In this document: positions 23,499-30,476 of the stretch, piece by piece
Layout of the letters: each line of letters starts with the position of its first letter
Position numbering within the stretch: the first letter of the stretch is position 1
Source: Phymorhynchus buccinoides
Lineage: Eukaryota > Mollusca > Gastropoda > Neogastropoda > Raphitomidae
Length of the DNA: 64,000 nucleotides
Assembly (NCBI GenBank): GCA_017654935.2
Contig: CM065703.1
Location: 32,126,363-32,190,362, forward strand
Direction: 5' to 3'
Made by a program: the position numbers and the translations under genes
Notes under the pieces: generated by a model
Seen by the model: only the letters and a program-made list of their open reading frames with translations
The model's database searches: none
Told to the model about the DNA's origin: nothing

Positions 23499-26400
23499 TA
23501 GGGTGAAATGGGAGACGGGCTCACCCACTGGGCAGATTTATAGTGCGTCTCATAACCCTCCAGTAGTAATTATAGTGCGTCGTTTTACCCCCAGTACGAA
23601 GTTTTAATGCGTCTGTCACGCACATTTGACGCACAGACGCACAGAATGGGGAGCCCTGTACATACTCCAAAAAATAGTTGCCCCCCTCTTGTCGGTTGAG
23701 AACCAAGAATGTCAAAAAATACATGGTCCTAGAAGAGCTAAGCAATGACAGCTTTTTTCCACCCAGCCCTGTGAAAATAATAATAAATAGCAAGAAATCT
23801 AAGAAAACTTCAAACAACAAAAACTAAGTTATAACGCATGCACACAAAAATCGGGAGATAGAGAGAGAGAGAGAGATGATATTTTACTGTGTTTCAAAGT
23901 ACCATAAACCGTACAGCTTTTCAATGTCTACTCCATGAGGTCAAACCTTCATCTTCGTTATTTACCTCTGCGCCATAAACCATAATTTGGTCAGTTCTTA
24001 CCTGATGATTGAAATGTATTGTGGATAGGGAAGTCGGGGTTCGCACGGTCTTTGAAAGTCTTTGAGAAATGGAGTGCCTTTTTCAAGTCTTTGAAACTTG
24101 GCTTTGGTCTGTGAAAATTGTGGAATAGTTTGTGAAAAAGTCATTGATCATTTGATGCCATAATTTTTTGTTTGCTTCCAGAATTGATAAAGAAGCAATT
24201 TAATTTCACTAATTTTCCATATAGCAGACGTCCTCTATTTGTCGAGTTACTTCCCTTCACTATATCCAGATCTTTTGGCGACGCCGGTGCAACTTGAATG
24301 ATCATGATCGAAGCAATCATCATCATTGCATGTCGTGAGAGGTCTTTGAAAATAGGATAAAGGGTCTTTGAAAAGGTCTTTGAAAGTTTGTGAATTTTGA
24401 TATAAAAAAACTATGAACCCTGAAAGTGGTTATTTTTTATCAGATGATTACCAAAATCTATGTATTTTGCATATATCCTGAAACCTGCAATGATCCATTG
24501 TTATCTCATTATTATTAGCATGTGTGTTATTTCCAAATTTTTTGGTAAAGCTCAAGCATAAGATTTTTTAGCCTTTAAGCTGATTTCAGGCTTTTTGACT
24601 GCTCCAGAGGTAACGTTTTTTTTAGATAAAAAAGAGACCAAATGAGTATAGAAATACTTCTTGGGAGTGGATACAAAATAGACTAAATATATCAATTCTA
24701 CTTCTAATGTTGTTTTTAAAGCTCAGATTACAAAATAATTTCAGGTTTAGGGGCCTTCAGCATTTTTTTTAATCCCTTTCTTCAAAAAGATATTTTCATC
24801 CTAAGGGTACGTACGCATGTAATGCGGATATTCCGTGCGGAAACCCGTGAGCAATCCGTAAATAAGTAAAAGAATGAAGGGAAAAGATTTACGCACATGT
24901 CCGTATTTCCCCTAATCCGTATTTTTTTTTACCCTTCTTTCTTTCTTCTTAATTACGGATTGCAAACTCCCTCTTCCTCTCCGTTCTGCCAACTCCCTTT
25001 CTTCATTTAAGTCTTCCCTCAAAACCACTCTCTTTACCACAACTTTATAAATAAGTAATGTCCCATATGTTCTTTTTAAGAGCGGGAGGACGTAAAGCAT
25101 GATCTAGGCACTCTCTTCAAATCGTAGCCTGCTCTTTTCTTTTGGAAAGTCATTTTTGTCCCTTCTGTGCGCGTGTGTTTGTATGCTGTGTGTGGTTTGT
25201 GCGGGCGTGTGTGGTGTGGTGTGGTGTGGTGTGTGTGTGTGAGTGGTTTGTTTGTGTGTGCACGCACGCGTGTGTGTGTGTGTGTATGCGAAGCAATTTG
25301 TGACATTCTCATATTTTCTACTGCTTTTTGGGTGGGTGAGTGGGTGGGTGGGGGTTATTCATTTATTTGTTTATTATTGTAAACGCTTAGAGCTTGTTTA
25401 ACCCCTTGACTGCCACCAACGTATTACATACTGACTTGATGACATCACTAATGAAGTCATCAGATGAAGAGGAATAACCCTGATATGCTGGATTTTGCTC
25501 TAAAACAGTCAAGAGAGTTATATCCCCAAACCATTTTGCCAGATTGTCTCTATCAGTTGTCTTTTTCATGGCATGATTTGCTCAATGATTTTTTCTTTAA
25601 TTTTCTCTGGCAGTCAAGGGGCTAAGAATAAGCGCATATAAATGCTCATTATTATTATTATTATTATTATTTCCGCGTGTACTGTGTACAAGGCCTTAAC
25701 CCCTTCAGGACTTCACTGCCTTAGGTAAGCTCCATTGCTGGCCTGGGGATGCCTAGAAAAAATGTTGTAGCAAATATGAAGCGCAACAAAACTCTTGCTG
25801 TCAGTTATTAAGTTTTGACAGCATTACTGGTTGATCCGAGTTTATTTTTCGATTTGAGATCGTGGTTACTTGCATTAAAATCAGAATCATTAGTCTCATT
25901 ATTACAATCACTGTTAATGAAAACGCATTGCCATTGGAGTATTTTCTGAGGCTTGTCTAGGGCCGATTTTTGTTGTACATTTTTAACATTAAAAATTAAG
26001 ATAGAAGTATCAAACATAAGTAAAAATGAAAGCTGGAACAGTGATGAAGAGATGTAACTTGAAAAATGTGGTTGGGAGATTGAAAAGAAATTAGATTGGA
26101 TTTAGACAGGTTTTAGACTAAAAAATCGCTGTTCCGAGAATACTCGTAAGTAGGCCCTGACTGGTGTTCTCCTGTTCTGAGTATACTCATGATTCGCCCG
26201 GAATGAGTTAATTATCATTTCTCCTTCTCTCGCCTGAAGCTGGCAAATGATACATTTTTTACGTTACACTTATGTGTCTAAAAATGTATACTATAGATAA
26301 ACACATTTTTACTTGATGATTATCATGGCCTGCCATTCTGAGGGGGACAGTACTGTTTATCTGATGATTTATCTTTATTTTTCCATTTGAAGGAGCTCCA

Positions 26401-27501
26401 TTGGCTCCCTGTGCAGTCCTTCAGTATAAGCTGGCTGTCCTATCCTTCCATCACTTTGAACAGACCCTTCCACCTTACCTCTCCAGTGCACTTCACACCT
26501 ACACTCCTTCCCGCTCACTCAGGTCCTCAAACACAAAACTTCTGAAAATTCCAAAAACAAATCTAAAATCATTTGGTGACTTCAGTTTCAGTGCCCCTGC
26601 TGTTTGGAATTCCCTCCCAGTCGATCTCCGCCATGAACCATTTATCTCTAGTTTCAAAGCTAAACTCAAGACTCAACTACTTTCAAAGCTCATTCGGTTT
26701 GTAAATGTTTCCTTCTTGATCTTGTACCTGGGTGAAGGATTGGGTAATACAGACCTGTTTACCCTGCCGTTTTTTCCAGAATTATCCCATGAATTTGCAA
26801 AAAATCTGCGTAAAATAATAAATTCCGGGTGAACGCTGAAAATCCCGGGATTTCGAAAAAATTTCTATTATTTGTTTCCATTTGTATGAAAAGACGCAAG
26901 GGTATTTCTTGTTGGCAGAGATTTTAGCTTTGCGCCAAACATGTCGTCAGGCAAGTCAACTGCAGGCGGCAAGCGCCAGAAATCTTTGACAAACGACAGT
27001 AGTGATAGGGTGTAACGGCCAAAAGTGAAGCAGAAGTTTTCTCAAAATATTTGAATGTGCCAGGAATAACAAGTTCGCGTTTGGGAGACGAGCATGCACA
27101 CTGCAAGCACAGCAACGTGGACTTCAAAATTTCGCATGGCGGCATAAGCGACATTGCAATGTGAATTCTGGTGTTTTTTTCAAATTCCGGGGTTTTCTGT
27201 GGCAAATTCCAGGTTGTTCATTATAAGTGTAACCAGGTCTGGTAATAATGTTTTGTGTGACTGCGGGTGTATCACTATCAGTGAATGGAAGCGCCTTGAG
27301 TGTAAAATAATCATAGAAACTTTCTATGATCCTAAGAAAGGCGCTTTAGAAATGCCATCAATTATTATTATCATTATTATTTATCTGATGATGATCACTA
27401 TCCCGTGTTTTTCAGACATCGTGAACCGTAAGTTGGTGCATTTCTACCTGATGCACGACGATGTCTCTCTGCAGTACTTCATGCCTGTGGTGTCCTCGTG
27501 A
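9873..27501 (+). CDS. HUS1: HUS1 checkpoint clamp component, complete coding region in eight exons
   Basis: HUS1 is one third of the 9-1-1 (RAD9-RAD1-HUS1) ring, a PCNA-like clamp loaded at damaged DNA in the nucleus to activate ATR signalling. Coding exons are 9873-9927, 12492-12619, 15753-15929, 18969-19076, 19630-19704, 21178-21277, 21919-22071 and 27416-27501. Counted from the ATG at 9876 they sum to 879 nt, giving 292 residues plus TGA; vertebrate HUS1 is about 280. All seven introns are GT-AG and all phases match. Recognisable family blocks are MKFRAK at the N-terminus, CTLRITPHKLYFIL, SNEIYLEL, LKTAQNAR, HKHAPCLTV, VHDIPV, VDKMKNISN, THFKDL, IDIRRFAQFL and EDVSLQYF-like DDVSLQYF at the C-terminus. 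The main difference from vertebrates is a longer Gly/Glu/Arg-rich loop in exon 7. Identification is by remembered family sequence; no alignment was run. Confidence 0.96.
11357..12335. mobile_element. TIR-M element, about 0.98 kb, interrupted by a TcE MITE
   Basis: Left end ACCGTATTTTACAGACTATA is the reverse complement of the right end near 12316-12335, once the TcE copy at 12171-12315 is removed. TA is duplicated at the TcE insertion point. The interior has short repeats such as AGGCTATTTTGCCGGTCAGG twice near 11467-11520. No transposase frame was seen. Confidence 0.6.
12171..12315. mobile_element. TcE MITE (TA-CAGTGGAACCTCCC), in TIR-M
   Basis: A short palindromic element with ends TACAGTGGAACCTCCCTT and the inverse ending CCACTGTA. 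The TA target duplication and CAGT termini suggest a non-autonomous Tc1/mariner relative. Confidence 0.75.
12492..12619 (+). CDS. HUS1: HUS1 exon 2
   Basis: Starts after a CAG acceptor with phase-1 completion (A+GC gives Ser18). It encodes residues 18-60, including IARLIKICTLRITPHKLYFI and GGIQIWCELPQ, the first beta-strands of the PCNA-like N-terminal domain. It ends exactly at the codon boundary CAG before GTAGCA. A DNA transposon begins only 20 bp into the following intron. Confidence 0.95.
12639..13207. mobile_element. TIR-N element (TGTGACCCAGCACCACG) in HUS1 intron 2
   Basis: Ends TATGTGACCCAGCACCACGG and the inverse GTGGTGCTGGGTCACATA are inverted repeats of about 30 bp, bounded by TA. 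A second, diverged copy is at 18293-18800. No ORF is present. The element begins 20 bp after the exon 2 donor. Confidence 0.7.
12907..13047. mobile_element. 141-bp TIR element (CAGGCATGGG) nested in TIR-N
   Basis: CAGGCATGGGGATTGT and ACAATTCCCATGCCTG are terminal inverted repeats, flanked on both sides by ATTAAA (12901-12906, 13048-13053). The 6-bp target duplication and CAG/CTG termini fit a hAT-like non-autonomous element with unusually short duplications. Confidence 0.65.
13408..13600. mobile_element. TcE MITE, diverged
   Basis: Begins TACAGTGGAACTTCTCC and ends GGGAGGTTCTACTATA. It holds the family's internal TAAGACC and ACCTCCCTT modules. Lies in HUS1 intron 2. Confidence 0.65.
13684..14000 (-). 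mobile_element. SINE-J-like repeat with poly-G head, intron 2
   Basis: After a poly-G run (13689-13717) lies a sequence found again at 27950-28330, 41150-41480, 48920-49100 and 50030-50220. Shared words include TTCTGGAAGTTCTGTGCTTG and CCATATGGCCTGGGAA, followed by (GAA)n in some copies. The family is dispersed; its class is uncertain. Confidence 0.5.
14185..14245 (+). mobile_element. LINE/L2-type 3' tail (GCGC stem, ATT tail)
   Basis: TGTAAAGCGCACTGAG...GAGCGCTATATTATAAATTCCC followed by TTATTA resembles the stem-loop plus (ATT)n end of L2-like LINEs. It is cut by a TcE MITE at 14246. Confidence 0.5.
14246..14411. mobile_element. TcE MITE
   Basis: Full-length copy with TACAGTGGAACCTCCC and its inverse ending CCACTGTA, inserted in an ATT-rich LINE tail. 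Confidence 0.8.
14424..14680. mobile_element. PB1 piggyBac-like MITE
   Basis: Flanked by TTAA at both ends, with inverted termini CCCTTTCGCCGCCA and TGGCGGTGAAAGGG. TTAA targets plus CCCT termini are the hallmark of piggyBac; the element has no transposase. Confidence 0.8.
14881..15050. mobile_element. TcE MITE, second copy of an E+PB1 pair
   Basis: Full-length, with TACAGTGGAACCTCCC at the left and TTCCACTGTA at the right, bounded by TA in an ATT-rich tract. Confidence 0.8.
15057..15298. mobile_element. PB1 piggyBac-like MITE, second copy of the pair
   Basis: TTAACCCTTTCACCGCC at the left and GGTGAAAGGGTTAA at the right. It is in the same orientation and arrangement as 14424-14680, only 6 bp after a TcE copy. 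Confidence 0.8.
15299..15722. mobile_element. TIR-D element (CAGGGTTCGCAC) abutting HUS1 exon 3
   Basis: Begins CAGGGTTCGCACAGTC and ends CCGTACGAACCCTG, with an interior rich in GTCTTTGAAAG. A second copy is at 24035-24421. CAGGG termini suggest a hAT-like MITE, but no clean target duplication was found. Confidence 0.65.
15753..15929 (+). CDS. HUS1: HUS1 exon 3
   Basis: Encodes residues 61-119 (GHFCDEYAMQGVSAESNEIY onward to VEADL), the best conserved part of HUS1, containing LKTAQNAR and HKHAPCLTV. It is bounded by TGGCAG and GTAAGC, phase 0 on both sides. The 30 bp upstream of the acceptor lack a good polypyrimidine tract because a TIR element (15299-15722) ends just before it. Confidence 0.95.
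16480..16596. other. Intron 3 start: unclassified DNA with C/G/T runs
   Basis: 15930-16596 contains no recognised coding block. 16494-16560 has runs of C, T and G that look like remnants of a poly-C-headed repeat. Confidence 0.4.
16597..16743. mobile_element. TcE fragment joined to a CAGACCTG-family fragment (left direct repeat)
   Basis: TACAGTGGAACCTCCC opens a truncated TcE. The part from 16624 (CCCATTATTATAAGACTCCC) through the start of a CAGACCTG element is repeated at 17473-17592, including a TTCTTATCG bridge belonging to neither family. Confidence 0.6.
16744..16929. mobile_element. TcE MITE, full length
   Basis: TACAGTGGAACCTCCCTTAT at the left, GAGGTTCTACTGTA at the right, TA-bounded. 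It sits between a 120-bp direct repeat and a LINE tail. Confidence 0.75.
16930..17472 (+). mobile_element. 5'-truncated CR1-like LINE, RT C-terminal region
   Basis: 16941-17334 translates as QIERVQRRATKLIKSIKKLQ, then DRLHKLSLPSLKFRRLRGDL and RVTQHWNNLPAQ, then a stop. This is the post-RT C-terminal region common to CR1/Jockey-group LINE ORF2 in aquatic invertebrates. The frame is open to its stop, so this fragment is comparatively young. The 3' end has GATCTGACCTGATCTGACC, a short tandem terminus like those of CR1 elements. RT and endonuclease are missing by 5' truncation. Confidence 0.7.
17473..18168. mobile_element. TcE copy carrying a CAGACCTG element that carries a PB1 MITE
   Basis: The outer TcE parts are 17473-17519 and about 18060-18168, ending AAGGGAGGTTCCACC. 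The CAGACCTG element runs from about 17524 to 17966. A PB1 copy at 17648-17886 splits it. 17967-18060 is extra sequence of unknown origin. Confidence 0.65.
17648..17886. mobile_element. PB1 MITE nested in a CAGACCTG element
   Basis: Left TTAACCCTTTCATCGCCA. The right end is decayed (AAAGGGATGAA). The intact host element at 21456-21670 shows GATGGTTTAATTAATAAAAC at the same place, so TTAA was the target. Confidence 0.7.
18293..18800. mobile_element. TIR-N element, second copy, intron 3
   Basis: Starts CAGCACCACGAAAAGGGACA and ends TGTGGTGCTAGGTCACAT. It shares internal words with 12639-13207, such as TTAAATGCTCAT and AGATACAAGAATGGTTC. Confidence 0.6.
18969..19076 (+). CDS. HUS1: HUS1 exon 4
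   Basis: Encodes residues 120-155, including CHRLAVHDIPVTVVKRRNW and AEPEMPNFD, which matches the region joining the two PCNA-like halves (vertebrate VTHDIPIKVIPRKLW). Flanked by TTTTCCAG and GTAAGAG; 108 nt, phase 0 at both ends. Confidence 0.93.
19329..19400. repeat. HUS1: (CT)n microsatellite in HUS1 intron 4
   Basis: Interrupted CT repeats within the short intron 4 (19077-19629). The rest of the intron is AT-rich and shows nothing else. Confidence 0.9.
19630..19704 (+). CDS. HUS1: HUS1 exon 5
   Basis: Encodes residues 156-180, VSITMPTLKILKNIVDKMKN ISNFV. This corresponds to the helix vertebrate HUS1 shows as VSIYLPVLKTMKSVVEKMKN. Acceptor GTGCAG and donor GTAAGC; 75 nt, phase 0. Confidence 0.95.
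19705..21177 (+). other. HUS1: HUS1 intron 5
   Basis: Contains a Harbinger-like element (20338-20855) holding an L2-type tail. The rest, 19705-20337 and 20856-21177, shows no recognised family or coding block. Confidence 0.7.
20338..20852. mobile_element. HarbK MITE split by a 0.3-kb insertion
   Basis: Starts GGCCTGGTACACAGTACATC after TAA and ends GTGTACACAGCC before TTA. The central 20421-20740 is foreign: an L2-type tail (TGGGCGCTATATAAATTTTT, then ATT repeats) and paired GGGTCCCAGGG blocks. GGCC termini and a three-base TWA target fit PIF/Harbinger. Confidence 0.65.
21178..21277 (+). CDS. HUS1: HUS1 exon 6
   Basis: Encodes residues 181-213 plus one base: ALSANQSGEMRLSVETDMVA and the conserved THFKDL. 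Acceptor CTTCTTCAG. The donor is taken at T|GTGAGT, which leaves phase 1 and fits the next exon. Confidence 0.92.
21456..21670. mobile_element. CAGACCTG-family MITE with 6-bp target duplication, intron 6
   Basis: CAGACCTGTTTAC and GTAAACAGGTCTG are terminal inverted repeats. GGTTAG lies immediately on both sides. This is the most intact copy of the family. Confidence 0.75.
21919..22071 (+). CDS. HUS1: HUS1 exon 7
   Basis: Starts after GATCAG with GT completing codon 214 (Cys). It runs through a Gly/Glu/Arg-rich stretch (QDGGDGEGEGGQRSRSWQ) into the conserved VARIDIRRFAQFLSSQLVNP and VIC, then A|GTGAGT. The conserved second half is certain. The exact acceptor is less so, because the low-complexity stretch has no obvious counterpart in vertebrate HUS1, but this acceptor is the one that keeps phase and frame. 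Confidence 0.85.
23003..23226. repeat. 25-bp minisatellite, nine near-identical copies
   Basis: Unit TGATGGGTACATGGCAGGGG plus TGGAA, repeated about nine times with no visible differences between units, which points to recent expansion. Copy number is probably variable between individuals. Confidence 0.95.
24035..24421. mobile_element. TIR-D element, intron 7
   Basis: Begins GGGGTTCGCACGGTC and ends ATGAACCCTG. It shares the long interior GAGAGGTCTTTGAAAATAGG with the copy at 15299-15722. Confidence 0.65.
24805..25695. mobile_element. HarbK MITE split by an L2-like LINE tail that is itself split by PB2
   Basis: Left part 24805-24963 and right part 25672-25695 together make a HarbK copy flanked by TAA and TTA. 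Between them lies a LINE tail whose frame reads SLFLSVLPTPFL-like and ends in an (ATT)n run at 25651-25671. PB2 sits at 25398-25625 within it. Confidence 0.65.
25398..25625. mobile_element. PB2 piggyBac-like MITE
   Basis: TTAACCCCTTGACTGCCA at the left and TGGCAGTCAAGGGGCTAA at the right are inverted. A second copy is at 52105-52334. The TTAA target and CCCC termini suggest a piggyBac relative distinct from PB1. Confidence 0.75.
25696..26211. mobile_element. PB4, TTAA-bounded element
   Basis: Begins TTAACCCCTTCAGGACTTCA and ends CGGAATGAGTTAA. Both ends are TTAA, but the terminal repeats are weak. It directly abuts the HarbK right end. No transposase frame seen. Confidence 0.45.
26395..27382 (+). 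mobile_element. L2-like LINE 3' region split by a 492-bp TIR element
   Basis: The left part reads LQYKLAVLSFHHFEQTLPPY, then TPSRSLRSSNTKLLKIPKTN, FGDFSFSAPAVWNSLPVDLR and SSFKAKLKTQLL, which is the conserved C-terminal end of L2/CR1-group ORF2. The right part (27242 on) gives the 3' UTR ending, AAGCGCCTTGAGTGT...AAGGCGCTTTAGAAATG, then an ATT repeat. GTAATA is duplicated at the split (26744-26749, 27242-27247). Confidence 0.75.
26750..27241. mobile_element. 492-bp CAGACCTG-family element in the L2-like LINE
   Basis: Termini CAGACCTGTTTAC and GTAACCAGGTCTG with the 6-bp duplication GTAATA. The interior differs from the shorter 21456-21670 copy, so this is a different non-autonomous derivative. 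Confidence 0.7.
27416..27501 (+). CDS. HUS1: HUS1 exon 8 and stop
   Basis: After TTTTTCAG, AC completes Asn265. The exon then encodes IVNRKLVHFYLMHDDVSLQY FMPVVSS and TGA (27499-27501). This closely matches the vertebrate C-terminus (IVNNKMVHFDLLHEDVSLQY). The exon lies 30-40 bp downstream of an L2-like (ATT)n tail. Confidence 0.96.
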
Positions 27502-27594
27502 ACGACTGAGGATGCAATCACCCGCCGCGGAGTCTCCGCGCTACGATTGCCTTTGATTCTTGTGCAGCTGTTTTGGAAACTTTTTTTTTTTTAG
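27502..27594 (+). other. Proximal HUS1 3' UTR with short perfect hairpin
   Basis: The 93 bp after the stop contain the perfect inverted repeat GCGGAG-T-CTCCGC at about 27527-27539 and a T tract. They hold no AATAAA before a TcE MITE starts at 27595. The real polyadenylation site is not identified; AATAAA-like hexamers were noticed only much further on, near 31483 and 31943. Confidence 0.4.
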
Positions 27595-27759
27595 TACAGT
27601 GGAACCTCCCTTATAAGACCTTCAAACATCATCCAAAACAAGGCCTTATAAGGGAGGTAATTTTAATACTTACAAAGAAGGGCAATGTCTCAGAGAAGTA
27701 GGTCTTATATGGGAGGGAGTCTTATAATGGGAGCTCTTATAAGGGAGGTTCCACTTGTA
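27595..27759. mobile_element. TcE MITE in HUS1 3' flank
   Basis: TACAGTGGAACCTCCC to TTCCACTTGTA. It starts 93 bp after the stop, so it may be transcribed in the HUS1 3' UTR. Confidence 0.8.
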
Positions 27760-27799
27760 CAACAAATCCAACAACAAAAACATACTCTCATATGCATAT

Positions 27800-28330
27800 G
27801 CGGTGAAACCTCCCTTATAAGGCCTTCCAAAATCATCCAAAACAAGGCCTTATAAGGGAGGTAATTTTAATACTTATGAAGAAGGGGAATGTCTCGAAGA
27901 AGTAGGTCTTATGTGGGAGGTAGTCATATAAATGGGAAGTCTTATTCGTTCTTCTTCTTCTTTTGCGTTCCCAGGCCATATGACCGTAATGGGTAAGGTA
28001 CGTATGTGTCCGGTTTTCAGTTTTCACTAGTCTCCCCGCTAGCGTGCAGCCGACACATTCCGATTTTGGAGGAGCTCAAGGAAGAAGAGTTATTTGGAAG
28101 ATTTTTTTTGTGGAAAAAAAGGCAGGAGAATGGGGCCAATAAGTCAGAAAGATAGTAGATGATAGAAAGGAAAAGGCAGAGTCAAAGAGAGTGGCAGATT
28201 AGAGGACGTTACAAGCACAGAACTTCCAGAAGGTGGGGGAACTATTTTTACGAAAGATCCCCACGGGGAGAGACTCGTGGACGGGGCGGGGGTTGTCCAG
28301 CTCCCTGTATGGAGGCACGAGGCATCCACC
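27800..28330. mobile_element. Truncated TcE copy followed by a SINE-J-like repeat
   Basis: 27800-27947 has the TcE left half and internal modules but loses its right end at a TTC-rich tract. 27950-28330 is the reverse complement of the repeat seen at 13684-14000, with TTCCCAGGCCATATG and CACAGAACTTCCAGAAGGTG. Confidence 0.55.
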
Positions 28331-28424
28331 CACTGCCCCTTTTTGGAGTACAACAACTAAAAAACATACACTCGTATGCACATACGCTCAAATGCACTCG
28401 CTCACACAGTCAATCAATGGGTCT

Positions 28425-29066
28425 TTAACCCTTTCACCGCCAATGTCGCATGTATGCACCACAATAGTTTAACACCCATGTCACTAAAAGGCATCAAATC
28501 AGGACCTATTATCCGAAGACCCTATTTTCTTAATTTTGGGAGGTAAGGATAGGCCTAATATTATACATGTCACAGAGGAATTTGCAATATTGCAGATATT
28601 TTATTTTCGGTAAAGGTCAAGATGTGCCACCCCCCCCCTACCTATCTCGGTTAATTGTATTTTTCCGTTATTGCCTTTCTTACCATACATAAAGCTGTAT
28701 TTTAGGAACATTTTTAGCTAATAACCTTTTTGGAATACTAACCCTAACCCTAGCCCTAACCCTAACCCTACCCCCCACCGTATAAGACGGAAAAACGCAA
28801 CGAACCACAACTGACAAATCGCGGTGTACTGCAGTACATAGTGGTAGGGTTAGGTTTAGGGTTAGGTTTAGGGTTAGGGTTAGTATTCCAAAAAGGTAAT
28901 TAGCTAAAAATGTTCCTAAAATACAGCTTTATGTATGGTAAGAAAGGCAAAAACGGAAAAATACAATTAACCGAGAAATGCATGGGGGGTGGCACATCTT
29001 TACCTTTACCTTATTTTCTCGACCCAGTTAAGTTTAATGGTATTTTTGTGGTGAAAAAAGGGTTAA
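28425..29066. mobile_element. PB1 MITE carrying palindrome G
   Basis: Outer ends TTAACCCTTTCACCGCCA and GGGTTAA. Internal modules match the intact copy at 496-742. The interior is broken at TTATTTTC by a 402-bp palindrome. Confidence 0.75.
28609..29010. mobile_element. Palindromic element G with telomere-like repeats, 8-bp target duplication
   Basis: Long inverted arms start GGTAAAGGTCAAGATGTGCC and pair with the right end. The arms carry C/G runs, then CCCTAA repeats in one and TTAGGG/TTTAGGG repeats in the other, around a loop of about 70 bp. TTATTTTC flanks both sides. A second copy, with its loop in the opposite orientation, is at 50243-50661. Confidence 0.75.
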
Positions 29067-29194
29067 GCTTCTTGGCAACACGAAAGGACGATAATTTTAG
29101 GACTGAGTTGAACATGCCATCTAGTGATGAGTCAGGGGCAGACTATTTTCTGTGGCTATGTACTTACAGGGATGTGAGAGTTATGCATATGAGC

Positions 29195-30005
29195 TTAACC
29201 CTTTCACCACCAATGTCGCATGTATGCACCACAATGGTTTAGCACCCATGTCACTAAAAGTCCTCAAATCAGGGCCAAAGACCCTATTTTTTTTAATTTT
29301 GGGAGGTAAGGATAGGCCTAATTATAAATATATCACAGAGGAATTCCCAATACAGACAAACCCCTATTTTATGACCCTCTGTTAAGCGACCACCTCTCAT
29401 TTGAGACCGGATTCATGGCATTTTACTATGCAAACGACCTCTCTTAAACGACTTCCTCTAAAACGCGACTTACGACCACCATTTTGTTGGTTTTCACGAC
29501 CGTTGTTGTCATCTGCATGGACTTCAAGCAAAGGGAAACAACCACGGTCAAGGGCCTGACAGCGGAGTCGCTTCCCTTGTTGTAGAAAAGATGGCGGAAA
29601 GCGTAGGAAAAGCACGAAAACCACTGACTTTGAAAAAGAAAACCACTGACTTTGGACGAGAGTGGAGGTGATTAACAGAAGTCGGCGAAGTGAAACTGTA
29701 ATACATCGATTGCACAATCCTATGGAGTTGGAAAGACCCAAATCCAGTTTTAATATGTCATTGTATGTGTGCATGAAGAAGAGAGTATGAACTGTGCTGA
29801 ACTTTTTCTTTCTACGGCTGCCAGTGAAAACCTTGGTCATACGACCCCTCCAATTTACGACCGATTTTTCCGGACATTTTGGAAGTCTTAAAATAGAGGT
29901 TTGTCTGTATTGCAGATTTTTTTTCTCCCTCTTCTCAGTTAAGTTTAATGGGGGGGTGGGGGGGGGGGGGGGTCACTGAAAAATGGCTAGCGGCGAAAGG
30001 GTTAA
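29195..30005. mobile_element. PB1 MITE carrying TcF
   Basis: TTAACCCTTTCACCACCA at the left and AGCGGCGAAAGGGTTAA at the right. It is split at CCCAA-TA-TTGCAG by the element at 29351-29909 and expanded by a poly-G run (29951-29973). Confidence 0.75.
29351..29909. mobile_element. TcF element, TA-bounded, 555 bp
   Basis: Termini CAGACAAACCCCTATTTTA and TAAAATAGAGGTTTGTCTG are near-perfect inverted repeats, with TA on each side. Longest frames show no recognisable transposase, so it is non-autonomous. Confidence 0.7.
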
Positions 30006-30382
30006 ATGCGCTTTTTATATTCACCTAAATATAAAATAATGAAGTAAAGAGAGGGAGAGGAGATTGATGAGTCCGGTAGTTAGGCCTATAGACTTTCTTC
30101 AATCAGCACACAAAGACGAAAGAAATTTGTAGCAGAAGTGCGTCCATTTTGGCGGCATATTTTGGGCCAGGGAGATACAATTACATTCTGGCCTGGGCCA
30201 GTTTAAACCCCGGGGTATATTATGGCCTAGGCCCATTTATACCTGGGTGTGTTTGGGGCCAGGGGCCAGGGGTTTATTCTGGCCTGTTACGCCGGTTGAA
30301 ACGAGTCAACCCGCCCCGAAGGACAAACCGGGTCAGAACAACCCACCTGCCGAACCTCTACATCAAGCATGGATGCTCCTGC

Positions 30383-30476
30383 TTTCAGGATGTCCTGAAG
30401 TTCAGGATTTCTTTGTCCAGGATGTCCTGAAGTTCAGGATTTCTTTGTCCAGGATGTCCTGAAGTTCAGGATTTTT
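30383..30476. repeat. 32-bp tandem repeat, three copies with internal hairpin
   Basis: Unit AGGATGTCCTGAAGTTCAGG plus ATTTCTTTGTCC. Each unit contains CCTGAA-G-TTCAGG, so every copy can fold. The surrounding 30150-30300 has repeated GGCCTGGGCCA/GGCCAGGGGCCAG words. Confidence 0.85.

Larger units (their letters stand above)
22072..27415 (+). other. HUS1: HUS1 intron 7
   Basis: A 5.3-kb intron with poly-G at 22080-22120, a 25-bp minisatellite (23003-23226), TIR-D (24035-24421), a HarbK/L2/PB2 nest (24805-25698), PB4 (25696-26211) and an L2-like LINE split by a TIR element (26395-27382). 22122-23002 and 23227-24034 contain only GA/CT/CA repeats and unclassified DNA. Confidence 0.75.

Noticed and set aside
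28740..28790. Chromosome end or telomere fusion signal
   Set aside because: The CCCTAA repeats are short and irregular, lie in both arms of a palindrome, and the palindrome is bounded by an 8-bp duplication, so this is a mobile element and not a fusion.
29397..29840. 147-codon minus-strand frame inside TcF as a transposase
   Set aside because: No DD(E/D) spacing, helix-turn-helix or other transposase motif could be read. The element is short and flanked by TA like a MITE.
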